DNA of 64,000 nt from HyVt-105 sp049975425 (GTDB taxonomy: Bacteria; Bacteroidota; Bacteroidia; Bacteroidales; VadinHA17), in assembly GCA_049975425.1 (NCBI GenBank), contig JBNGDI010000010.1, positions 1 through 64,000 on the forward strand, given 5' to 3'. Shown one piece after another: positions 17,457-25,894 of the stretch; within the stretch, counting starts at the first letter, position 1; each line of letters starts with the position of its first letter. The notes beneath the pieces are model-generated. The model worked only from the letters and a program-made list of their open reading frames with translations, had not been told where the DNA came from and did no database searches. The position numbers and the translations under genes were made by a program.

Positions 17457-19076
17457 TCATTCGGAAAGAATGCCGGCAGAAGGTTTGTCAAAGTGGGCTG
17501 ATACTTCCGAAATAGCCGGTACAAGGCGGCTTTGAAGAATGCGTATCCGGAAGCTGTTTGAAGTGACCGGTGGAAACCGCAGAATTCGTTTATACCCCAC
17601 ATTGGTCCCTGCTGCTATTTCTTTCCACTCACCGTTTACCAGGGCATCCAGGGCATGGGCTTCGATCCGTTCACTGTGGGTTGTCACCGACTCCTGTATC
17701 ACAAAGCGGTTAACGGTAACCGGTCCGGGTACAGTAATCACCAGCTGACGATTACTTCCTTTTGCCAGCACCCCGGTTTTGTTATCCCCGTCAAGAATCT
17801 CCCGGGGCCCACGGGCCCCTTCCAACAGATTGATACCGTATGTTTCCCTTATCCGTCGGCCCACCGTTTCCAGCACGGCCACATCGCGGTCGGAGAACCG
17901 TCCCTGCCGGTTGGGAGGAATATTCAGAAGGAAAATGGAATTTCCCCCTACTGCCCTTTCGTAAATATCGTACACCTCTTCTGCCGTTCGCACCCGTTGG
18001 GAGGTATCGTCGCGGTAAAACCAGCCGTCGCGGATGGAGGTATTCGTCTCTGCGGGCTGGTAATGCAGGAAACGTGCCTGCAGCAATTGTTCTCTGAATC
18101 CAACTGAATCGGCCGTGATGTCTTCGAACCGGTCGAGCCGGGCCGGATCGGTGGAATAGGGTATTACATTCCATTCACTTTCGCGGGTACGGCCCTCTTC
18201 ATTTCCGCACCAGCGTATATCCTGCCTTCCGAATATCACAGCCCGGGGCGCCAGTGAGCGGATCAGTTTCTCCCATGCCCGGAAAGCATATTTCTGCCCT
18301 CCTTTCTTTTTGGGATGGGCCCCGTCAAGCCATACTTCGTGTATGGGGCCGTATTCTGTAAGCAGCTCGAACAGCTGGTTCAGGTAATACTCATTGTAAT
18401 CGTCCACCACAAAGCGAAAGGTGGTGTTGTTCTGAAAAGGGCGTCCTTCCACCGGCCGGGGTATCTGTCTGGATGTATATTGGCTCAGGTTCCCGTACAG
18501 GCCGCCGGGGTTTTCCATCTGATAGAGATCGGCCGGTGAAAGATAGATACCCAGTTTGATTCCGTACTTTCGGCAGGAAAACGACAGTTCCTTCAGCACA
18601 TCTCCTTTCCCGTTGCGGTAAGGCGATGACATTACCCCATGCCTTGTATACCGGCTCTGCCACAGGCAGAATCCGTCGTGGTGCTTGGCGGTAAAAATGA
18701 CCCTTTTCATACCGGCAGCTTTCATAGCCCGGCACCACTGGTCAGTGTCGAGGGTGTGCAGGTCAAACACGGCAGGATCTTCCCGTCCCGTTCCCCATTC
18801 CCTGCGATTAAATGTGTTCGGACCAAAATGGATAAATGCAATAAATTCATCCTGCAGGGCGGTAACCTGTTCAGGGGTAGGAACAACATGTGCCGCCTTG
18901 ATCAGGATCAAATCGGCGGTATCACCGGTATCTATAGGCAGGGTATGTGCAACGGGCATATAAAGGCCGTCATCCCGTTTACAGGAAGAAAGGGTTATCA
19001 GCAGGAAAGCAGACACAATTCCGATACCCGTCAGCAGGAGTTGTCGTTTCACTTCGAGGTTTTCAGAAGTATTCAA
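17457..19076 (-). CDS. GH29 alpha-L-fucosidase with C-terminal CBM-like domain
   Basis: About 539 residues. The family 29 barrel is clear from FIHFGPNTFN, KRVIFTAKHHDGFCLW and GIKLGIYLSPADLYQ; the nucleophile is the Asp of EVWLDGAHP near residue 250. The C-terminal 130 residues (VNRFVIQESVTTHSERIEAHAL and FRIRILQSRLVPAISEVSAHF) form an F5/8-type galactose-binding-like sandwich. The start is uncertain: the first possible codon is TTG at 19076, while a GTG at 19052 would give MKRQLLLTGIGIVSAFLLI followed by TLSSC, a textbook lipoprotein signal. It releases alpha-L-fucose from glycans outside the cytoplasm. It lies 88 bases after glnS on the same strand and opens the glycan block running to GH43. 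Confidence 0.9.
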   Translation of the reverse strand: MNTSENLEVKRQLLLTGIGIVSAFLLITLSSCKRDDGLYMPVAHTLPIDTGDTADLILIKAAHVVPTPEQVTALQDEFIAFIHFGPNTFNRREWGTGREDPAVFDLHTLDTDQWCRAMKAAGMKRVIFTAKHHDGFCLWQSRYTRHGVMSSPYRNGKGDVLKELSFSCRKYGIKLGIYLSPADLYQMENPGGLYGNLSQYTSRQIPRPVEGRPFQNNTTFRFVVDDYNEYYLNQLFELLTEYGPIHEVWLDGAHPKKKGGQKYAFRAWEKLIRSLAPRAVIFGRQDIRWCGNEEGRTRESEWNVIPYSTDPARLDRFEDITADSVGFREQLLQARFLHYQPAETNTSIRDGWFYRDDTSQRVRTAEEVYDIYERAVGGNSIFLLNIPPNRQGRFSDRDVAVLETVGRRIRETYGINLLEGARGPREILDGDNKTGVLAKGSNRQLVITVPGPVTVNRFVIQESVTTHSERIEAHALDALVNGEWKEIAAGTNVGYKRILRFPPVTSNSFRIRILQSRLVPAISEVSAHFDKPSAGILSE

Positions 19077-19164
19077 CCCTTAAATATAAAGAAAAGTGCC
19101 GAAGAATGCACTTCGGGCCTGTCTGCTTCTGTGCCGGAACCATCTGGAATGGCTACCGCAGTGA

Positions 19165-20850
19165 TCATGATCCCCTGTTCGCCACTTTCCCCCAGGTATC
19201 CTTCAGCGGAACCGTTTGATTGAATACCGGTTTACCGGGTGTGCTGTCTGGATCCACACAGAAATATCCGATCCTCTGGAACTGGAACTTATCAAGGGGA
19301 TTGACATTCCCCAGCCGGGGTTCCATTTTGCAGCCCGTGATAATTTTCAGCGAACCGGGATTCAGGAATTCCTTAAAATCCCTGCCTTTATGCCCCAGTG
19401 GGTCGGGATCGTTGAACAGGCGGTCGTACATCCTCACTTCCGCTTCAATGGCGTGTGCTGCCGATACCCAGTGAAGGGTTCCCTTCACTTTCCGTTGCGC
19501 ACCGCTACCGCTTCTTGTATCCGGATCGTACGTGCAGCGTAATTCAATAATTTCTCCTTTATTGTTCTTTACCACTTTTTCACACCGGATGATATAGGCA
19601 CTTTTCAGTCGGACTTCTCCTCCCGGTTTCAGCCTGAAGAATTTCTTCGGAGGATCTTCCATAAAATCGTCCTGTTCAATATACAATTCCCGGCTGAAAG
19701 GTACCTGCCGGGTTCCCATGCTTTCATCCTCTGGATTGTTCACGGTTTCGAGCATTTCCACTTTCCCTTCCGGGTAGTTTTCAATCACCACTTTCAGGGG
19801 CCGCATCACCGCCATCACCCGGGGAGCTATTCTGTTCAGGTCGTCGCGCACACTGTGTTCGAGCAGCGACACGTCGATCACGCTGTCGGTTTTGGTTACT
19901 CCTACTTTTTCGGCAAACACCCGGATAGATTGCGGAGTATATCCCCTTCGGCGGAGACCTGATATGGTGGGCATCCGGGGGTCATCCCAGCCTTTGACAA
20001 TACCCATCTGCACCAGTTCAAGGAGACGGCGTTTACTCATGACCGTATAATTCAGGTTCAGGCGGGCAAATTCGATCTGCCGGGGACGCACGGTTCCCGG
20101 AGTATATACCTGATCGAGGAACCAGTCGTACAGGGGCCGGTGTACCTCAAATTCCAGGGTACACACAGAATGGGTGATTCCCTCGATATAATCGGATTGT
20201 CCGTGGGCAAAATCGTACATGGGGTATACACACCATTTGTCGCCTGTGCGGTGGTGTGATCTGTGCATAATGCGGTACATAATGGGATCACGCATATGCA
20301 TATTGGGAGATGCCATATCGATTCTGGCCCGGAGGACTTTCTCCCCTTCCCGATATTTTCCGTCCCTCATTTCCCTGAAAAGCCGGAGATTTTCTTCCGG
20401 CGCACGGTTGCGGTAGGGGCTTTCCTTCCCTGGAGCCGTGGGGGTCCCCTTTTGTTCGGCTATCTGCTCTGCTGACTGGTCGTCCACATAGGCTTTTCCG
20501 TCGATGATCATTTTTTCCGCCCAGGCATACAGCTGATCGAAATAATCGGATGCATAAAATTCCCGGTTCCCCCAGTCGAACCCCAGCCAGCGGATATCTT
20601 CCCGGATGGAATCGACATATTCCTGTTCTTCTCTGGTAGGATTGGTATCATCGTACCGGAGGTTGCAATTGCCTCCGTATTTTCGGGCCAGTCCGAAATT
20701 GAGGCAGATTGACTTGGCATGACCAATGTGCAGGTACCCGTTGGGTTCGGGAGGAAAACGGGTATGCACTTTCCCGTTATTTTTTCCTGCTTTCAGATCG
20801 TCGGTAATGATCTGTTCAATAAAATTCAGGGATGATCTTTTTTCTTCCAT
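19165..20850 (-). CDS. glnS: Glutaminyl-tRNA synthetase
   Basis: A class I aminoacyl-tRNA synthetase charging tRNA-Gln with glutamine, 561 residues from the ATG at 20850; the reading frame stays open further upstream, but those residues (MSFSCRLLFPIFQHFF...) are hydrophobic and not part of the family. HIGH signature: PPEPNGYLHIGHAKSI; KMSKS-type signature: VMSKRRLLELV; also RYDDTNPTREEQEYVDSI and the C-terminal two beta-barrel anticodon-binding domain ending FNQTVPLKDTWGK. The window also encodes a tRNA-Gln, so direct charging is used rather than the amidotransferase route. It is a housekeeping gene, divergent from folB. Confidence 0.97.
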   Translation of the reverse strand: MEEKRSSLNFIEQIITDDLKAGKNNGKVHTRFPPEPNGYLHIGHAKSICLNFGLARKYGGNCNLRYDDTNPTREEQEYVDSIREDIRWLGFDWGNREFYASDYFDQLYAWAEKMIIDGKAYVDDQSAEQIAEQKGTPTAPGKESPYRNRAPEENLRLFREMRDGKYREGEKVLRARIDMASPNMHMRDPIMYRIMHRSHHRTGDKWCVYPMYDFAHGQSDYIEGITHSVCTLEFEVHRPLYDWFLDQVYTPGTVRPRQIEFARLNLNYTVMSKRRLLELVQMGIVKGWDDPRMPTISGLRRRGYTPQSIRVFAEKVGVTKTDSVIDVSLLEHSVRDDLNRIAPRVMAVMRPLKVVIENYPEGKVEMLETVNNPEDESMGTRQVPFSRELYIEQDDFMEDPPKKFFRLKPGGEVRLKSAYIIRCEKVVKNNKGEIIELRCTYDPDTRSGSGAQRKVKGTLHWVSAAHAIEAEVRMYDRLFNDPDPLGHKGRDFKEFLNPGSLKIITGCKMEPRLGNVNPLDKFQFQRIGYFCVDPDSTPGKPVFNQTVPLKDTWGKVANRGS

Positions 20851-21054
20851 CGGAAAATAAAATAAGCGATTGGCAAACAGCTTACAAAAATAGGAGGAAA
20901 TTGCACAGGATAACAAAACATGTAAATAAAATTCATTTTCCCGGTTCATGAAGAAAAAATGTTGAAAAATCGGGAATAAAAGCCGGCAGGAAAAGGACAA
21001 TGTAAAATAATGATTCGTAACATTGCAAAATAATTAAGCCATTTGGCCGGCCTG

Positions 21055-21405
21055 ATGGGAGTGATCCGGATCGAAAATATGGAGTTTTATGCCTACCACG
21101 GGCACTTCCGTGAAGAGCAGATCGTAGGGAACCGTTTTCTGGTAGACCTTTCGCTGGAAACCGATATGACCCTTCCGTCATCCACGGATAACCTGCGCGA
21201 TGCGGTAAATTACCAGAAAGCCTATGAAATCGTGAAAAGGGAGATGCAGAAAAAATCGCATCTTCTGGAGCATATTGCTTCCCGCATCCTCGACGCCCTG
21301 TACCACGAACTGACAGGGATCGACAGGGCCACCATCAAAGTGTCGAAAATGAACCCACCCGTTGGAGGAAGGGTGGAATGCGTAAGCGTTACTCTGAGCA
21401 AATAA
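21055..21405 (+). CDS. folB: Dihydroneopterin aldolase
   Basis: About 116 residues from the ATG at 21055; a TTG at 21043 would add four residues. FolB converts 7,8-dihydroneopterin to 6-hydroxymethyl-dihydropterin and glycolaldehyde in folate synthesis. Family residues are MEFYAYHGHFREEQIVGNRFLVDL (pterin site region with the conserved His and Glu) and SHLLEHIASRILDAL, followed by VSKMNPPVGG, the conserved P-P-x-G loop with its catalytic-site residues. Cytoplasmic homo-octamer in known members. The downstream CWC protein starts nine bases after its stop. Confidence 0.95.
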   Translation: MGVIRIENMEFYAYHGHFREEQIVGNRFLVDLSLETDMTLPSSTDNLRDAVNYQKAYEIVKREMQKKSHLLEHIASRILDALYHELTGIDRATIKVSKMNPPVGGRVECVSVTLSK

Positions 21406-21413
21406 TCTTCGGT

Positions 21414-21629
21414 ATGGAAGCTATTTCCAAAAAATGTCCCAGGTGCGGGCGCACTTTCCCCTGTTTTCAGCAAACTGGAAGGCCCTGCTGGTGCGAGAAA
21501 TACCTGATCTCCCCCGAGGTGATGGTTAAGATCAGGGAAAAGTACCATGATTGCCTGTGCCCCGATTGCCTGCCGGTATATGCAGAAAATGTGGATGATT
21601 TCACCCGGAAAGACCTGATCAGCACATAA
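21414..21629 (+). CDS. Cysteine-rich CWC family protein
   Basis: A 71-residue protein; I chose the ATG at 21414 because the earlier in-frame codon at 21378 lies inside folB and its product would lack family similarity. Cys pattern: KCPRCGRTFPCF, then GRPCWCEKYLIS and HDCLCPDCL, matching the Cys-rich CWC family, a small probable zinc-binding protein of unknown role. Eight cysteines allow one or two metal sites. Its coupling to folB suggests a housekeeping unit but gives no function. Confidence 0.8.
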   Translation: MEAISKKCPRCGRTFPCFQQTGRPCWCEKYLISPEVMVKIREKYHDCLCPDCLPVYAENVDDFTRKDLIST

Positions 21630-21639
21630 GATCCATACC

Positions 21640-23406
21640 CTACCGGGCAGCCTTTTGCTGCATGGCCTCCATGGCTCCCATCAGATAAAAGAAGGGGGCA
21701 TTCCAGTTGATAGCAATTTCATTGGTGGAATAACTGCATTCCGAATCGGTATACGACCGGGCCGGAAAGGAAGACCTTCTGACCAGCGTTCCGCAATCGT
21801 GCATTACCTGCGTATTAGGCCCTCCTGCCAGGAAGCCCGGTACAGGTTCCGTTATCCCGTCAGCAGCGGAGGGGCGGTGGTGAATATTCACGGGTGAACG
21901 GGAACCGAAACCTGTAACAAAACAATATCCCGTGGCATTTCTTCCCAACAGATAATCAACATCTCCCTGTATGGCAGCAAGGTATTTCTCACCACCCGAA
22001 ATGTTCATTGCGATCAGCTTGACCAGGGCCTGGTTTGCCACCTCCGCGTTACTGCCCCATTCGAAATGATCCAGGCTTACCAGGTAGGGAGAATCACTGT
22101 ATTTCTCAAACAGGATATCAGCCCGTTCCACCACTTTCTGACGCGCCATTTCGGCTGCCGCAGAAAATGCCTCATGACCGGAAAGTACCAGGGACCATAA
22201 TCCGAGCATATCTACCCGGTTCCAGGTGGGGGTTCTGAATTCATGGTCCCTGATATATCCGGTATTTACTGCACCGGGATCTTCGCCGGTAAGAGCCAGT
22301 TCCGTTTCCGCCCAGAACCACTCGTCTTCCAGGTTTCCGTCACCGTATTCGCCTGTTTGAATATCCGCTGGCTGGCGGTATATAACATCTGGGTGTTCCC
22401 GGGCCCATGCCATGGCTTTCCGGGCTGCCCGGAGGCAGGTTCCCGGCAGATTTTCCGTCTCCGGCCCCGGATAATTTTTCAGCACACGGGCCGCCATGGC
22501 TGTCACTGCGGCAAAATTCAGGGCGGCGGCAGTAGATTTCTGCACCACGTACCGCGGTTCAGTGGCCTGATGAGGCATGACAAAACCGCTGAAATTTTTG
22601 TGTGTCAGCTTATGGTATACTCCCCCGTCGGCCGGATCCTGCATGGTAAGCATCCACTTCAGATTGTACATCAGTTCGTCGGCCACATCGGGCAGCGCAT
22701 TGTTCCCTTCGGGAATATTCAGGCTGAGTTGCCTGCAGTATTCGGGATACTGCTGCAGAAAGAGCAACAGGGTATAGGTGGTGATCCCGCTGTTCACAAT
22801 GTATTTGTTGTAATCCCCGGCATCATACCAGCCCCCCGGGCTGGAAATCACCGTACCTGCGGGTCGTGATGGGGAGGCTGCCGATTGGTGGATAATGACC
22901 GCCGTATCGGGATGGCCTGCAGGCCGGGCCCATTCCCCCCCGTATTCCGGGGCAATTTCCATCCCCGACCTGTTGTAATAAAAGGCACGGACAGAAGCCA
23001 CTGCAATGTCGCTATAAACCTTCTCCCCGATGGAAAAGGACCAGGAAGAAGCCGCAGGCTGGCGGGTAACAAGCCGGTAGGTACCGGGCGTGTCAAGGCC
23101 GGAAAAATCGGCATGCCTCACCGTATCGCCTGAAAACGACCAGTAGCGGGGAACGCCGGTCTTGCCTGAAAACACAGTCTTTCCGGTTTCTTCGTCCACC
23201 ACCTCGAATTCTGTGGCGGGAAGTCTCAGGAGAGCAACCTTTACTGAAGCGGGTTGATATCCTGCCTGGTTGAACAGAAACAAACCGGTAGAATCGGGTC
23301 TGCTGTTTTCGTCAGCCCCGGCGGAGCCGGTGCCACAGCCTGCAATAAAGAGTGCAATGGTCGCAGCAGTTACTCCGGATAAAAAACAGGATGTAAATCG
23401 TTCCAT
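21640..23406 (-). CDS. GH9 endoglucanase with N-terminal Ig-like domain (lipoprotein)
   Basis: A 588-residue family 9 inverting glycosidase, mostly endo-beta-1,4-glucanases. The lipobox IAGC is at about residue 24. An N-terminal cellulase Ig-like domain (LFNQAGYQPASVKVALL at about 43-125) precedes the (alpha/alpha)6 barrel. WYDAGDYNKYIVNSG supplies the catalytic-base Asp pair; YLLGRNATGYCFVTGFGSRS and NIHHRPSAADG form the substrate site with the conserved His-Arg; the acid Glu is in YSTNEIAINWNAP. It follows cellobiose phosphorylase by 34 bases on the same strand and probably makes the cello- or glucomanno-oligosaccharides that feed it. GH9 enzymes of xyloglucan loci have this same layout. 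Confidence 0.92.
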   Translation of the reverse strand: MERFTSCFLSGVTAATIALFIAGCGTGSAGADENSRPDSTGLFLFNQAGYQPASVKVALLRLPATEFEVVDEETGKTVFSGKTGVPRYWSFSGDTVRHADFSGLDTPGTYRLVTRQPAASSWSFSIGEKVYSDIAVASVRAFYYNRSGMEIAPEYGGEWARPAGHPDTAVIIHQSAASPSRPAGTVISSPGGWYDAGDYNKYIVNSGITTYTLLLFLQQYPEYCRQLSLNIPEGNNALPDVADELMYNLKWMLTMQDPADGGVYHKLTHKNFSGFVMPHQATEPRYVVQKSTAAALNFAAVTAMAARVLKNYPGPETENLPGTCLRAARKAMAWAREHPDVIYRQPADIQTGEYGDGNLEDEWFWAETELALTGEDPGAVNTGYIRDHEFRTPTWNRVDMLGLWSLVLSGHEAFSAAAEMARQKVVERADILFEKYSDSPYLVSLDHFEWGSNAEVANQALVKLIAMNISGGEKYLAAIQGDVDYLLGRNATGYCFVTGFGSRSPVNIHHRPSAADGITEPVPGFLAGGPNTQVMHDCGTLVRRSSFPARSYTDSECSYSTNEIAINWNAPFFYLMGAMEAMQQKAAR

Positions 23407-23440
23407 AGCTGATTCAAGTTGAAGTTATTGTGCGGGGTAG

Positions 23441-25876
23441 TCACCCCAGGGTTACTTTGACTGTATGAAGGGTCCCCTTTGGAAAGGAAGGGATCAGATT
23501 ACCGGTGTGTGGCTGACCGTCCAGCAGGATTTCCTTAATTCCTTTCTGCCGGTGGCCGGGGTTCAGCACATCAATCTGATAAACAGCCCCCCGGAATTTC
23601 CGGGTCATACGGAAGCCGTCCCATTCGGCCGGAATACAGGGGTCAACCCGTAAACCGTCAAACTCTGGCCGCACTCCCAGTATATACTGTGTAATGGTGT
23701 GCATGCACCAGGCGGCCGTGCCGGTCAGCCAGCTGTTCTTGGCTTCCCCCGGCCTGTATGCATCTTTGCCTGCGATCATCTGGGAGTACACATACGGTTC
23801 TGTACGGTGCAGATCACTGATCTCTTCTGAATAGGAAGGCGTTATTCGGGTATAATAATCGAACGCCAGGTTACCGTTTCCCGTGCAGGTTTCTGCGATC
23901 ATGATCCAGGGATTGTTATGGCAGAAGACTCCCGCATTTTCCTTATATCCTTCGGGATAGCTCGATATTTCCCCCAGCTGGAGATAATATCGGGTATAGG
24001 CAGGATGGTTCAGCACAATACCGTACGGGCAGGCCAGGTGCCGGTTTACCGATTCAAGGGCCTGAACCGCTTTTCCGTCCTTAAGACCAATTCCTGCCAT
24101 TATGCACATGCCCTGGGATTCGATAAAAATTTTCCCTTCTGTATTTTCCCGGCTGCCTACTTTTTCGCCAAAATGGTCATAGGCCCGGAGGAACCATTCT
24201 CCGTCCCATCCGAATTTTTCAATGATCTCCGCCATTTCTGCGGTATGACCCCGCACTTCGGCCGCCAGATCATGCAGCCCTCTTTTTTCCGCCATAACTG
24301 CCAGATCGTTCCCGTACACGACGAACATGCCGGCAATAAATACCGATTCGGCCCTGCCTCCCTCCCGGTTCTCCGTAGTTTGAAAACTTTCGTCGGGATT
24401 GGTGGAAAAGCAGTTCAGGTTAAGACAGTCGTTCCAGTCGGCCCGGCCAATCAGGGGAAGGCCGTGGGGACCCCGGTTATTCAATATGTAACGGAAGGAC
24501 CTTTCCAGATGACCGAAAAGGGTATCGGTTCTTGAAAGATCGTTATCGAAAGGTACGGTCTCATCCAGAATGGACCAGTCGCCTGTTTCCCTGATATATA
24601 CGGCTGTTCCGAAAATTAGCCAGAGCGGATCGTCATTGAAATTCCCTCCGATATCCCCGTTGCCTCTTTTCGTAAGAGGCTGATACTGATGGTAAGCGCT
24701 TCCGTTTTCAAACTGGGTCGAGGCAATATCGATGATCCGCTGGCGGGCCAGGTGAGGGGCCATATGCACATACCCTGCCAGGTCCTGGTTGGAATCGCGG
24801 AATCCCATCCCACGGCCGATCCCGGATTCAAAATAAGAAGCACTGCGAGACATATGGTAGGTAACCATACACTGGTAAGGATTCCATATATTTACCATAC
24901 GGGTCAGCCGTGGGTCGGCATGCTCCAGCCTGACGGAGGATAGAAGGGCGGTCCAGTGATCTTTCAGAGATGACAGGGCTTTACGTACCCTACCGGAGGT
25001 ACGGTAGCGTTCGATCATATCTTCGGCTTTCTTTTTATTGATCACTCCCGGAGATATGAACTTTTCTTCATCCGGATTTTCCACATACCCCAGCATAAAA
25101 ACGATATCCCGGGTTTCTCCGGCTTCCAATGTAATCTCAAGGCAATGCGAGGCTACAGGCGACCAGCCATGAGCCACAGAGTTGCGGGACTTCCCCGAGA
25201 ATACGGCATCAGGCCTGTCAAATCCGTTGTACATTCCCAGAAACATTTCCCTGTCGGTATCGAAACCTGCCAGCTGTGTGTTCACCGAATAGAATGCATA
25301 ATGGTTTCTTCTTTCCCTGTATTCCGTTTTGTGGTAGATCACACTTCCCTCCACTTCCACCTCTCCGGTGGACAGATTGCGCTGGAAATTGGTCATGTCG
25401 TCGAGAGCATTCCACAGGCACCATTCCACGAAAGAGAAGAGAAGAATTTTTTTTGTACGGGGATTCTTGTTTGTCAGTTTGACCCACTGGATTTCACAGG
25501 GATCATCCAGAGGAACAAAATAGGTCACTTCGGCTTCTATCAGGTTTTTTTCCGCCGTGATCAACGTATACCCCAGTCCGTGCCGGCAGGTATACCTGTC
25601 GAGGTTTTCTTTTACAGGTTTCCAGCCCGGCGACCATACCGAGCCGTTATCATTGATATAGAAATACTTCCCTCCGTCGTCCAGTGGAACATTATTATAG
25701 CGGAAACGGGTGATGCGGCGCAGTCGGGCATCACGGAAGAAGCTGTATCCCCCGGCCGTATTTGAAATAATGGAAAAGAAATCACGGTTCCCCAGGTAAT
25801 TGATCCAGGGATAGGGGGTTTTCCACCGGTTTATCACATATTCCCTGTTCTGATCGTCAAAATGTCCGTATCGCAT
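23441..25876 (-). CDS. Cellobiose phosphorylase (GH94)
   Basis: An 811-residue cytoplasmic enzyme that splits cellobiose with phosphate to alpha-glucose 1-phosphate and glucose, saving one ATP. It resembles the Cellulomonas gilvus enzyme as I remember it, along its length: the start MRYGHFDDQNREYVI, YPWINYLGNRDFFSIIS, and the active-site stretch LPLIGRADWNDCLNLNCFS, where the Asp near residue 480 is the catalytic acid. Other conserved parts are MSRSASYFESGIGRGMGF, AYHQYQPLTKRG and GEAKNSWLTGTAAW. No signal peptide is seen, as expected. The symporter gene lies 18 bases upstream in the same direction, so import and phosphorolysis are coupled. Confidence 0.96.
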   Translation of the reverse strand: MRYGHFDDQNREYVINRWKTPYPWINYLGNRDFFSIISNTAGGYSFFRDARLRRITRFRYNNVPLDDGGKYFYINDNGSVWSPGWKPVKENLDRYTCRHGLGYTLITAEKNLIEAEVTYFVPLDDPCEIQWVKLTNKNPRTKKILLFSFVEWCLWNALDDMTNFQRNLSTGEVEVEGSVIYHKTEYRERRNHYAFYSVNTQLAGFDTDREMFLGMYNGFDRPDAVFSGKSRNSVAHGWSPVASHCLEITLEAGETRDIVFMLGYVENPDEEKFISPGVINKKKAEDMIERYRTSGRVRKALSSLKDHWTALLSSVRLEHADPRLTRMVNIWNPYQCMVTYHMSRSASYFESGIGRGMGFRDSNQDLAGYVHMAPHLARQRIIDIASTQFENGSAYHQYQPLTKRGNGDIGGNFNDDPLWLIFGTAVYIRETGDWSILDETVPFDNDLSRTDTLFGHLERSFRYILNNRGPHGLPLIGRADWNDCLNLNCFSTNPDESFQTTENREGGRAESVFIAGMFVVYGNDLAVMAEKRGLHDLAAEVRGHTAEMAEIIEKFGWDGEWFLRAYDHFGEKVGSRENTEGKIFIESQGMCIMAGIGLKDGKAVQALESVNRHLACPYGIVLNHPAYTRYYLQLGEISSYPEGYKENAGVFCHNNPWIMIAETCTGNGNLAFDYYTRITPSYSEEISDLHRTEPYVYSQMIAGKDAYRPGEAKNSWLTGTAAWCMHTITQYILGVRPEFDGLRVDPCIPAEWDGFRMTRKFRGAVYQIDVLNPGHRQKGIKEILLDGQPHTGNLIPSFPKGTLHTVKVTLG

Positions 25877-25894
25877 GGCCAGTGATTTAAGGAA

